64,000 nucleotides of DNA, from contig NW_024609857.1 in NCBI RefSeq assembly GCF_016920785.2, positions 10,559,618 through 10,623,617 on the forward strand, given 5' to 3'. Source of the stretch: Ixodes scapularis. Its lineage: Eukaryota > Arthropoda > Arachnida > Ixodida > Ixodidae. Each line of letters begins with the position of its first letter. The first letter of the stretch is position 1. A program made the translations under genes and the position numbers. Of the stretch, positions 25,788-36,162 are shown piece after piece. The notes under the pieces are model-generated. The model was not told where the DNA came from. It saw only the letters and a list, made by a program, of their open reading frames with translations, and did not search any database.

Positions 25788-25880
25788 GAGAAATTCGATG
25801 AAACGGCCCTTAGCGATTCGATGAAACGGCGTTCGATGAAATGTCCACTCATTCGATAAAACGACTTTCTATAAAATGGC
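25788..25880 (-). repeat. Inverted counterpart of the 15-bp array
   Basis: About five spaced units reading TTTCATCGAA on the minus strand, more diverged than the plus-strand array. Together the two arrays face each other inside element B. Confidence 0.8.
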
Positions 25881-26540
25881 GAAAAAGTGAGGTTCAGGCT
25901 TGGTCGGAGATAGCTACGGTTACACTCGTACGCTTTTTCAGTTCTATCTCGCATATATAAGCTTCTTGCTCAAATAAACATTGGCATCTGACTTTTCGCT
26001 CATCTTGGCCTTTAGCGCGACTGTTAACAAGTTCTAAAACAGTCAAAGCAAAAGTGATTTAATTAGCTCAGGATTATAGGTTGAGCGAAATATTTACAAA
26101 GGTCGAGGTTCCCTGGGTCGTCTTTTGTATTCAATCCGCCCCCCCCCCCCCCCCCCTCACCACCACTTCCTTCCTCTAAATAAACAACGTAGGTTATTTT
26201 ATGAACCACCAGTAATGGAGCGTACTCGCAAAACGTCTATTTGGCGTAAGGAAACGTAAGAAAGGCCTTGTTTAAATGTTCGAGCAATGAGCTGGTCTTC
26301 TTACTGTGCGTGACACAGCTAGCACGAACACAATATTGACATTTTTACGCAAGGGCCATGCAGAATTTAGTGTAGAACAAATTGATGCCTCGTAAGTTGG
26401 TGCCCAACGGAAGCACTCTTTTTACCGAATTGCTTGTTTAAAAATAACAACTTTTCAACCATAAAAATAAAACAAAATAACACCACTTCTTTGGGGGCCA
26501 CTAAATTTACTGATTCACTCCGTTAGCATTGATTGTGCAG

Positions 26541-27917
26541 CGGTATGCGTACATTACGCGACACTGTTAGCGCAAACACGACATCGGCGCTTTTTGCTAT
26601 TTTCCCCAGCAATGTATCGACTCGCACTAAACTCTCCCGCTTAGCTGGGATACTCGCATTAACAGTTTCCTAAACATCATTCAGTTCTAACAAGAAAAAA
26701 AAAGTGGGAAACACCGGCGATTGTTTGTTTGTGCTAACTGCGTGGCGTAGGGTACCTAAAAGTTTTTTACAATGCTAAATACAATTCTGTGTCACGTTAA
26801 AAAAAAATTGTCTGCTTTTGCTTTAGTTTCTTTGAGACACACAAATACTTCGAAGTGGCGGCCCGTGCTATGGTACCGATACAAGCAACGTTGAACCATA
26901 ACACGACACGTTGGACTCGCCAAAAAGGGTTTTAATATTGTCTTTTCCGCTCTATAGCCACACTCGATAAAGAATGTAAAGAGCGAATCTAGCTTACATT
27001 TCGTTCTGGGGTACGGACCGTACGGTTATCTAAGTGGCTAAAAGTGACCCACTAAAACTTTCTAAAATTGACATCCACCCTTGATGCCCTCTCACCTCAG
27101 GTGGTTGTTGGGAATGTGTAAATATGAATTTCATACATTTTGCTGGCCATCATGTTCCGCGAGTTAGGCACACAACAGGGCATTTTAGTAAATCGTTTTC
27201 AAAGGCCCGCTGCCACTTCAGGCGCGTGCTTCAGAGAATGCATCGAAGTGGCAGCGCGAGCTTCCGCTAAATATATGTGGCCTGAAAACATAGTCTGCTA
27301 AAGTTCTCCAATAATTTGTGCTCTCTGCTAGAAAACAGAGAACTTCTAGAAGATTCCCGCGCCTGGTGCATCGTTTTCTTTTCCATCGATCCCAATTTGA
27401 GGCAGGTTTGAGCGTGATAAGCCGTTTTTTTTAAGATGGAATGTTTTGTGAAGATGTAAGTCATCCTTACATATTCAAGTCACCACTTCTCGCGCATGTC
27501 TTTTGAGCTCCTTGATGAACCAAAAATATCCATGACACGTTCCTTCAATGGGTGCGGGGATGCATCGCAGCTCTCAAGTATGTGTTTATTTTGCCACAGG
27601 CTAAACCAAAGACCTTCGACAGCTGAAATTCGGTGATTGCAGCTCCGTAAAACCTACACCCGAGAAGCTAGGCTTGGTGAGCGCCAAAAAATGGGGCAGA
27701 TTACGCGACAGGATCTGAAGCTACCTCTAAGTCACGAGGTCGCTGCTGCCGCACCCATCGCCCGTCGCTCAAAATGGGGATTTTCTCGGCTTATCCTCTC
27801 AGAAGAAGCCGGCGCAAAAGGGGACCTTTCCCCTCGCTTCGCCGTGCACAATACAAGAAAGAAAGAGGGCGAGGAGGACTTTCCGCCAGGCGGAAGAATA
27901 TTTCTGCTGGTCCGCCT
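26541..27917 (-). repeat. Right long inverted arm of element B
   Basis: Inverted copy of 23926-25139. It is about 160 bp longer because of small indels. Confidence 0.85.
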
Positions 27918-27981
27918 TTAAAGGAGTTGAAAGACATTTCTCCACTTGCCCCCTCTGTCTTTGTATGCGGAAAGCAAGTAA

Positions 27982-28538
27982 AGCGCGAGACACATGGACG
28001 GCAGAATCGTCCGATCCGACGTCCGATCCGACAGTCCGAACGCCGCTCCGAATCGCCGCACGCGACAGTTTGAGACACACGCTTCCGACCTTGCATGCGA
28101 CACGACGATCCGTTCGGCTGCCCCCAGGAGATCCAAGCGCTCCAGCAGAGGTCCGCGTTCACAGATCTCTGGTCCCAGATTGACGGTTTAGCTCACACGA
28201 GCGAAGTTAGAAGCTCGTTCTTAGCGCGTGCATTCTTTGCCGGGGCCATCTTTCTCGAATGGGTCAGCGGGATCCACGCGTCGGGCTTCCCGTCGCCCGT
28301 CCCGTTTTATTGTTCGTCCCGCCACACCCAGTACGTCATCATGACGTTCGCGCTAGCTGCGCTGTCATTGGCTGGACGCATCCGACAATCCGTCCGCCGT
28401 GCGAAACTATCTGGCGCGTTGGACGCACGTCGGATCGCCGATCCGACGTCTGAAGCGACCAAATTTTTCGGATCAGGCAGTCGTATTGCCGGATCGGACG
28501 TCGGATCGGATGGATTTTTCGCGCATGTGTCTCGCGCT
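27982..28538. mobile_element. Harbinger-type MITE, TAA TSD
   Basis: A 557-bp element. AGCGCGAGACACATG at the left is exactly inverted at the right end (28524-28538). TAA flanks it at 27979-27981 and 28539-28541. Inside both ends there are repeats of GATCCGACGTCCGATCCGAC. No transposase frame. Only 60 bp separate it from element B. Confidence 0.9.
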
Positions 28539-28540
28539 TA

Positions 28541-28737
28541 AGTCGCCTGCTTCTTCCGCAGGAGTTGCGGTGACGTCAGTAAGACGCCGTGCTCTGATTG
28601 GCTCTGATCTGAAGGATAGTGGATAGACCTGAAGGTAACTTGCTATGGAGGTCTACCCACTATTTTTCAATCAGAGCCAATCAGAGCTCGCCATCTTACT
28701 GACGTCACCGCAACTCCTCCGCAAGAAGCAGACGACT
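28541..28737. mobile_element. Palindromic element, CTCTGATTGG family
   Basis: Two arms of about 90 bp, inverted with few mismatches. Landmarks outward to inward: CTGCTTCTT, GGAGTTGCGGTGACGTCAGT, CTCTGATTGGCTCTGAT and TAGTGG-TAGACCT. Related copies lie at 42142-42334 and, more diverged, at 5430-5600. It abuts the right TAA of the MITE at 27982-28538. No clean TSD here. Each arm has a TGACGTCA site. Confidence 0.88.
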
Positions 28738-29300
28738 TGTTCTCCTCATTGCTTCCTGCACTGTCCCGGTTACTTATTGGGTGAAGCGTCTGTTTGCAGC
28801 TTGCAGGCCTGTGTGTCCCGCACGCAGTTTCCTTGGTCCGGGCCGTGCGCTGCTGCAGTGCGTGCGTCGTGATCGTGCGCTTTCTCATTAATCGCGCGCT
28901 CTTTACGGCGACGGCAGCGGGGACCTAATGAAGCCGCGACCTCGTGTCCGCACACGCGCGCGCGGACGCCGGTAACGCTAATAAATTGGCTCTCGTAAAA
29001 ACGTCCCCACACCAGCTGGGTCGCCGTCGTAAAGCAAAGACCACACGCGAACAATATAACGAAGGCGGCCCTTCGAATAAGCTCCTTGGCCGGCCCGCTT
29101 TTATTGACGTACCTGCCTTCGAGCGGTAGCGGAATGCGCCTCCAACCTTTTTTCTTTCCTACTTTTTGTTTTGCCTTTGTCAGCATCTGCTTTCCTTTGT
29201 TGTTCCTTGCCTCTGGCAGTAGAAGCTGCTGGCTTTCTGTGGATTTTTTTTTTCGTGTCCTTTTATGTCCTTTCCCATACTCCGTTCGCCCCTGAGCTGA
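28738..29300. other. Unassigned stretch
   Basis: A 186-aa open minus-strand frame (28770-29330) is very rich in Lys/Arg and Ala and lacks a recognisable domain. Part of it overlaps the palindromic element region and a mariner-like end. Not called as a gene. Confidence 0.4.
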
Positions 29301-29459
29301 CAGTGCGGTGGAAGCTACTTGCCCGTTCACCCAATCGTACGTCTATCTTCAGTCACGTGTTCCTGGCTCTGCCCATAAGCACGCGCATGGAGCGTGCTCA
29401 GGTGATGAAAGGGAGGCTGCTGATTGGTTGAGCGAGAGCGTATAGCTATCACCGCACTG
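29301..29459. mobile_element. Small TIR element, CAGTGCGGTG ends
   Basis: CAGTGCGGTGGAAGCTA at the left and the inverted CAGTGCGGTGATAGCTA at the right. The right flank is TA and the left flank is GA, so a TA TSD would have one change. It may be a mariner/Tc1-like MITE. Confidence 0.6.
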
Positions 29460-29954
29460 TAAGCTTGGGGGTGAGACGGACCATAATAGGTGTTTTGACA
29501 GTAAAGGGCGCCGTAAAGTACGTACGGTCCGCAAAGCAGGTTGGCAGAAACAATGACAATGGGATCGAATTTGAACGGCGCGCCATTCTCCGATGGGGTT
29601 TTTGCAGATGGCGTTCAGATAAGATTGCATTTTTTACGCCTCTCGGCAAGTGTGCGACCCGTTTCCCCCCGGGGGAGCATCGTCTGCCTGTGGAGCATCG
29701 TCCAGCATCACACGCGGTACAGCCCAGCAGGAGCCTTGTAACGAGATGTGCCCCTGGGAACGCTGTAGGAACAACCTGGGAGGAGAGAGAGATCAATTAG
29801 GGGACCGATGTCTGTGCACGGAAAAGCACGTACACAACACGACACAATAGCAAGTCACGACCAAACGTTTTTTTTCTTTTTTTTTTTTTTTGTCTTTAGA
29901 TTGTTTGCAAAAGATAAAAGACCTCGACGATTGCTAAAGAAATTGAAAAAATTG
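29460..29954. other. Unassigned stretch
   Basis: No TIRs or domain seen. A long T run lies at about 29868-29892, just before the hairpin family member. Confidence 0.45.
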
Positions 29955-30188
29955 TAAGGGTGCAGGCGAGCTGGTGGAAGTTAACCATAGTTTTGTTTAA
30001 CCCGAGACTGGGGTATTTCGGAAAAGGGACGAGAAGAAAAGAGGCCACAAGGAGGCGACGTCTCAAGACGTCGCCTCCTTGTGAAGAGGCCACAAGGAGG
30101 CGACGTCTCAAGACGTCGCCTCCTTGTGGCCTCTTTTCTTCTCGTCCCTTTTCCGAAATACCCCAGTCTCGGGTTAAACAAAACTATG
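29955..30188. repeat. Head-family hairpin, near-perfect palindrome
   Basis: The head GGTGCAGGCGAGCTGGTG and AAGTTAACCAT are followed by a 203-bp near-perfect palindrome (29986-30188) with the outer arm AACCCGAGACTGGGGTATTT. Two smaller palindromes of AGGAGGCGACGTCT lie in tandem at its centre. Short open frames occur on both strands as mirror images. Confidence 0.9.
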
Positions 30189-33100
30189 CTAAAGAAAAAT
30201 GGCGAGTTCTTTTCGACTTATTTTTATTTTGTGTATCTGTGTGTGTGTTTGTGACGCATTGGAAAGTTTATGGCTGCAATTACTCCATGTTGGCCTGTGA
30301 AACATGGTGCCGTGAAGCTATTTAGGCAAAATTTGCTATTTAGAGCTTATTTGGTCAGATTAGGTTATTTGTATCGCGTTATTTGTGGCATATTTTGCGA
30401 AAAGCTGCATTTCTATCATATTTTCGGGAAATAAAGCTATTTATAGCATATTTTCCCGTTGCATAATTTCACCATAAAATTATTTCACTTTCGCCCGAAA
30501 AAATGTTCGTGTTAGGTAAAAGCTTCTTAGGTTAATAACAAATGTATCCGTCAAGTGACTTACGATTCTGGCAATATTCTAGTCAATTCACGAACCCTGC
30601 AACACTGGGCGTCAAAGCATCAATGGGCAAATAATCATGAGCAAAATTACAGCAGCATTGTAATGTCCGAAGCATTGTGGAGTACGGTCACAGTGCTAAC
30701 CCCTTTTGCCTATCCACGACTGCAAGGCTCGTCGAAGGGGGCCCTCGAGCCATGACAAGAGTAGCACAGTTTACCACATGGACATAGCAGTTGAGTCCAG
30801 ACGCCCTTTGAACGTTGAAGTCGTAATCCCTTGCCAATGGAAACTTTTAGCACGTCTCGCATTGTGGAAGCAGGTCATGAAACGGACACCTGCGAACGAA
30901 ACTGTCTGTAGAAGAACGGATTTTTTTTTTTTTTTTTACGTGCTCCTTTTTAAAATGTTGTCGGGGACAGCTCCAGGGGCAGGAGCCAGACCTTGGTCAC
31001 TCGCGGACCTCACAGGAGGCTCTCGCTAAAGGGACGCTCGTTACGAGCTGGTTTCGGCCTCTTCACTCCTTCCCGGAGAAAGGCAAAGTCCGTGAGAACT
31101 TAGAAGCCGCCGCGTATCCCAGGGCCCACGTGCAAGACATAACGAACCCCTCCTGCCTTTCCCTCTTTCCCCGCTTCCCATTCCCGACCCGCAGCGTTCC
31201 CTAATTTGCGCTCGTGTCAGTCTCTCTTCATGTATGCGGTTCTCCCTTTACCCCACGGCAAACAGAACGAAAAAAAAAAAGCCACACACGTAGAAAATCT
31301 TTCAAGTTCCTCTTCAGGATTTAGGAAGAACGGTTCCTCCTCCTCTGCTTCCCTTTTTCGTCCCTTCTTTCTTGACAATAGCGGGTGCCGTAGTTTCGAC
31401 AAGGGGGAAGCGCAAAGGAACACGGTCTTTCTTCCCGCCCCTGCCGAGTCCCCGGAGAAAAATCATTAGCTCTAAATAACCGGGCTTTACTCGCCACAGG
31501 AGGAGCCCGCCGCGGGAGCTGCCAACGAACGACGAAAGAAAGAAGGAAACCGCGAGGACGAAGGGTGAACCGAAACTAAGAAAGAAGGAAGGGGAGGGGG
31601 AAGCCTTCTTTGTCTTCGGCCACCCCCTATCCCAAAACCCCTAACGGATACTCGGAAAACCCTGACAGGTCTGCCGGGTTATCGATGGGTGCTCCTCATT
31701 TTTCATCAGCACCGCCGTGCCGCCCAGAGCTCCCTTTCTTTCTGACCCCGACTGCTCCCACCGCTCTTATTTTTGTTCGCCTTCATTTTCTTTTTCGATT
31801 TATGCTCGCTTGTGCTCTCGAAATGTTGTTCAAACCTCCTCTCAAAAACAGCCAGGAGGGGGTTGGCCTCTTAGCTAGAAGACGCTGTTTTTTCGGAAGA
31901 AAACATAGGGGCCAACGCGGGCGGAGATTAAAAAAATAACAAGATGCGAAGAAAGGCGAGCTGACCCCCTCGCACGATCTACTAACTCACTACGCACCGC
32001 TCGACGCCCCCTACTGGGGTCTGTTTCTCGTTTTACTTTGTGATATTGTTATGAGCCCTATTCTGAGCTCGCCGCTGCGTTGGGAGAGCCACCCATGGAC
32101 CCTCTCCGCACCCTCCCCGGAATCACCCACCGCCACAGCGAGGCCCTACGGAGAGTGGCTTCGCCGTGATCGTCGGTGGTGGCCAGCAGAAGGGAGGCGT
32201 CGGGCCTTCTGCTACTCAGCCGTAGGGAAATTGTTTACAATGGACGCTCTGACCTTGGAACGGCGACCCTTACTGAAGTTTTAGAGTAGCTTTGTCGCTT
32301 CCCCGTTGGTTTGAGCGTTTGTTTACACGACGGTGTCGCTTCCTCAAACCGTCTGTTGTTGCGCGGCATCTTCATCTGCTCGACATGTTGCTTTCTTTGA
32401 AAGGATTTAGAAAATAAGCCACCTCCTAAGGAACGCCTGTTCTTGTTCACTTTGGAAATCACTTTTTGGGAAGTACGATACATTGCACTGATTCTTAATT
32501 AAGACATTTTTGTTGCGACAAGACGCACAAAACGTATTTAGATGTAAGGCATGGACATTCTCGTATTTTTCTTTGCGAATATATATTCCTTGATTGTGTC
32601 ACCAAGACGTGGGAACGCAGAATCAATTCTTTGTATCTGGAAGCGATAGCTTGCTCGTGTGTACCTAAAAAGAGCCGCATTATGTATCATTCCCAAGGCT
32701 GTTTGGATTTAGCCGACAGGTATCACATGGCTGTTTGGTAGGTGTTTATTGGTTACACTTTCATGGCAGATAATTATTTTAGTGACTTATGATTTTACTC
32801 CATTCTTAGAAGAAGAATGAATATCTATTTATGCATTTTACGAATTTTAATAGGGCGAGTTCATTGGTATCACTATTTCTTTGCTTTGAACTGCAGCACG
32901 TGCCAAAGCGAGCTTTCGGCAGACTAAAGGGATCATGAAACGATAGCGGGTTGGAATATTTATGACTTTGCAGAGGACGTGCTGGTCCTAGTATATATAT
33001 GGCCCAAGTATACTCGCACAGACCGCCACTGTTTCAGAAGCTTCTTTGGCGCTGTGAGATTGTGAGGATAAATGGAAACTATTTCTTTTAGTCTTGCCCT

Positions 33101-33232
33101 TGCAAAGCTGGATGACGTAATTATGTGATCGAAATCACTCGCCTGACGACAATCGAGCGTGACTCATGGATTGGACACGAGAACTGCGTGAGCACTCGAC
33201 TTCGCCTCGTAACAATCAACGCCTCGGTGGAC
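30189..33232. other. Unassigned stretch
   Basis: The part at 30310-30560 is AT-rich with repeated ATTT/GCTATTT words. The part at 31020-32300 is GC-richer, with several frames of 80-110 aa and no domain. No element ends could be fixed. Confidence 0.4.
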
Positions 33233-33240
33233 ACTCGGGT

Positions 33241-33390
33241 CAGGCACGTAGCCAGGGGGCCCGCCCCCCCCCCCCCCCCCCCCCCTTCGAAATCTTTCAT
33301 TTTGCATGGGCCCTCCTCTCCCCCCTCCCCCTCATACAGCATTTTGTCATGAGTGGGCCCGCCTGAAACAAAATCCTGGCTACGTGCCTG
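33241..33390. mobile_element. hAT-type MITE with perfect 8-bp TSD
   Basis: A 150-bp element. CAGGCACGTAGCCAGG is inverted exactly at the right end. ACTCGGGT is duplicated exactly at 33233-33240 and 33391-33398. A 22-nt C run lies near the left end (33264-33285). A truncated relative lies at 47507-47612. Confidence 0.94.
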
Positions 33391-33398
33391 ACTCGGGT

Positions 33399-34506
33399 AT
33401 TGACTCGTGTGACGGGTCCAACCACTGTGGTAATGAAAATAGCCGAACTCTAAGAATGCCTGAATCTCAGCGCGCGTTTTCTTCTTTGCCAACCCCAGCG
33501 CGTAGCCATGATTAAGGTTGGCAGCATAGGATAGGCACCAGGCCACCGTGGCCGCTTGTTCTGGCTTCGAGTTGAGGTGATGAACGATGCATATATTTTT
33601 CGAAGATTTTGGGCGACTGCCATTGCCTAGAAAGAAAACCTAGGGCAAGTTTATTCAGTTATTAACGTGATGAAGTGATCCTATGTCGTATTTATAGCTC
33701 TAAAGATGAAAAAAAAAGACACATAAAGCATACTAACGCAAGTTTTCCATTACAGTAAAGACATGCAGCGCTATTGAGCACGAAGCTTCGTTTTCGCAGT
33801 ATAATGCTAATCCGAAACGATAACTATTTCTGCTGGCCTCTCTTTCGGAACGCTCGCTGGCGTCCTGGATATGCTGCTTTAAAGTGAAGCGTGCGGCTTC
33901 CCTGAGCGACAATAACCGAATACGTCTCATGAATTGGATGTACTCCGTGGGGCGGACAATCAACGTTCCGCGTTTGTGTTTGGATCGATACCCGTGTTCG
34001 ATCACTGCGGCGACAGAAATCGGCGACCTCTCGCAATCTCCTCAACGCAACGATTCTGGATTTCCTGCTTTAGTACTACGTGCGTACCGTATAAAAATCA
34101 TCGCTGGAATACAACCCGTCACACATCGCACGGGCTCTCGTTCTTGTTGAAAATTGAAGAAATTCAATGCTGCTCAGTTCTCTCTGATTAGTTACGCAGA
34201 AGCTAAGAGGCGACAGCGCTGCCACAGGTTGCGAATATTATTAGCAACAAATGTCACCTTTATGCAGCGTACAAGTCAGAAAATTGTTCCATGGTCTTTA
34301 TACGCCGTTCTTTCTCGAGTGGATGACGTTATAATTTAAGCTGTTCGAACGCCTATAGTTTTACATTTCCCTGGCTTTTCGCTTTTATTGTAGTTATATA
34401 GGTTCAAACTACTTACTTCATTTCTTGTCCTCCAACTCAGCTACCTATTTCAGCATGGCAACCGGCTTACGCACAAAATGAAGCCGCACTGCATATACAC
34501 TCTAAA
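33399..34506. other. Unassigned stretch
   Basis: No element or gene recognised. Open frames of 60-90 aa without motifs. Confidence 0.45.
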
Positions 34507-35036
34507 AAAAGACAGTTCGCAGGCACTGTTTGAGCCGCGTTTCTTCCTTGTATAAAGGCCCTGTCACGTTGACCATACAAAACCTCTCTGCAAACATTTT
34601 AACACGTTGGAAGCAAACATGCTGAGGTGAATCCGCAAGTAATTTCATCACCATATCTGCAGCAAACATCGCGTCTTTTGTGTTATGTATGAGTGTGCGA
34701 GAGACCTCCATCTTGTACATCGAACAGCCGCAATTAATACCTCTAGGCAACGTTCACTGGACGCCATAGCTGAACCGGCTACTGGTGAGCCAGACCGCGA
34801 GATCCGACAACACTTTCGAAACGTTGGATGCCGCGACATATACCGGCGAGCTTGCGAAGCCGGGTTCACTCTGCGCATACATCATACAAACAAACTGTCT
34901 GCAAAGACGAGTCACCGGGATATCCTCGGTTCGAATGCCGCGTGCAAAGTTTCTCCTCGAACTTGATGCCAAGCTGCATTCGAAGCCCGGATCTCGCGGT
35001 GACTCGGGTTCAAATCTATTTGCGGACTGTCTTTAG
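34507..35036. repeat. Inverted-repeat element, AAAGACAGT ends
   Basis: AAAGACAGTTCGCAGG at the left is matched in inverted form by AAAGACAGTCCGCAAA at the right. A second, internal inverted pair (34891-34938 with 34976-35036) carries GGTGACTCG and GCATTCGAA. It may be a MITE; no TSD was fixed. Confidence 0.55.
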
Positions 35037-35045
35037 TACGATATA

Positions 35046-35846
35046 CATGGTGTCACAAAAGAAAATTTACACGGTCTTTTTTACCGCAAAAATTGCGGTG
35101 GCTTAGCTCGGCTATGCCAGGATATACGTAGCGTGATCTTTTGCGCACAAAATGAGAGGCGCTATCAAGCGGCTCCGGTGCAGCAACAAACTTGGCTACT
35201 GCGCAACGGAGGCACACAGCTGAGCACCCGGCGGCGCCAGTGCGTCTGCCGCGGCTATGACGTCACTCCTCTGGAATGCGAGGACCGGCGAGGCGCGCGC
35301 GGTGGCGGCGAGACGCGCGCAGTGGCGGCGAGCCCGCGGCGGCGGCGGCTCCGACACGCCAGCTGTGTGGCGTGTGATGTCACTGGACGGTTCATTATGC
35401 GAGCCACGCGGAACTGCTCAATCTCGGCCAGTGTAGCTCACGCTACAAAATAAGCTAGGCATCGCCGAACGCTCGTTCTCCGCGCAAAGGTAGCGCTAGA
35501 GGTCACAACCAGATGCCAAAGTTTCAGCGCGATCCGATAACTTAATCAAAAGTTATAACTGGTTTTCTGAAAATTTCAATGGGAAATTGGAGCCCATTTT
35601 TGCCCGTTTTCGGTTTCTGGTGCCATAGAGCACCATGTGTTCGAAAACTCTGTCGGCCGCCGTTTTCCCTTTGAAATTTTCAGAAAATCACTTATAACTT
35701 TTGATTAAGGCATCGCATCGGGCTGAAACTTTGCCATATGGTTGTGACCTCTAGCGCTACCTTTGGGCGGAGAACCAGCTTTCGGCGATGCCTAGTTTAT
35801 TTTTGCTGTAAAAAAGACCGTGTAAATTTTCTTTTGTGACACCCTG
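35046..35846. mobile_element. TA-flanked mariner-like MITE
   Basis: CATGGTGTCACAAAAGAAAA and its near-exact inverted copy are its ends, with TA at 35044-35045 and 35847-35848. The arms extend over roughly 170 bp on the right (ACACGGTC, CTAGGCATCGCC, AGGTAGCGCTAGAGGTCAC). The left arm is interrupted after its first ~48 bp by the SINE-like insertion and resumes at 35452. No transposase. Without the insertion the element is about 450 bp and nearly palindromic. Confidence 0.88.
35094..35445 (+). mobile_element. SINE-like insertion
   Basis: About 352 bp inserted into the left arm of the mariner-like MITE, flanked by CAAAAAT (35087-35093) and CAAAAT (35446-35451). It starts GCGGTGGCTTAGCTCGG, which fits a tRNA-type A box (TRGCNNAGYNGG). 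A good B box was not found, so tRNA origin is an inference. The middle is very GC-rich. The 3' end reads GTGTAGCTCACGCTAC. Confidence 0.65.
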
Positions 35847-36005
35847 TATAAGCGGTGTGACCCCGACCTTTAGGAAGCATCTTAATCTGAAACCTGAGAT
35901 AACGAGGACTAAAATAAAACGTCGAGTTGTCCGTTATTGTATGCCTTTTCATCTCAGAGTCTGGTGCATGTCACACCGTCGTAAGCTGAAACCGTCAAAC
36001 TGTAA

Positions 36006-36159
36006 AGGCCCGTTCACACTCTTGCAACCGAGTACGACCGAGAGAGACCAAACCGGTTTTTAAGCCTCTTGCGATCTCTTACGACCAGCTCCACCCAGCG
36101 CATCCGGTCCCAAGGAGTCTTTCTCGGTCGTACTCGGTTGCAAGAGTGTGAACGCGCCT
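36006..36159. mobile_element. Harbinger-type MITE, TAA TSD
   Basis: A 154-bp element with 38-bp TIRs differing at one position. The left end is AGGCCCGTTCACACTCTTGC and the right end is the inverted AGGCGCGTTCACACTCTTGC. TAA flanks it at 36003-36005 and 36160-36162. A one-ended relative (TAA then AGCGCCGTTCACAAACTTGC) lies at 63403. Confidence 0.93.
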
Positions 36160-36162
36160 TAA

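Larger units (their letters stand above)
23926..27917. mobile_element. 4-kb long-arm TTAA element B
   Basis: A 3992-bp element between TTAA at 23922-23925 and 27918-27921. The ends are AGGCGGACCAGCAGAAATAT and its exact inverted copy. Inverted similarity continues inward for about 1.2-1.4 kb on each side. The unpaired middle of about 1.4 kb carries inverted arrays of a 15-bp unit and an 18-nt C run (26139-26156). No transposase, integrase or other domain is readable in any frame, so it is non-autonomous or decayed. The terminal AGG and TTAA TSD place it with elements A and 62119-62801. Foldback-type behaviour is inferred from the long arms only. Confidence 0.87.

Noticed and set aside
28770..29330. 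186-aa minus-strand open frame rich in Lys/Arg
   Set aside because: It runs through A-rich stretches and reads into the border of a small TIR element; no motif recognised.
30000..30181. Overlapping Arg-rich frames on both strands
   Set aside because: They are mirror translations of the 203-bp palindrome.
34976..35020. GGTTCAAATCT word resembling a tRNA B box
   Set aside because: No A box at the right distance and no cloverleaf can be folded; it lies in an arm of an inverted repeat.
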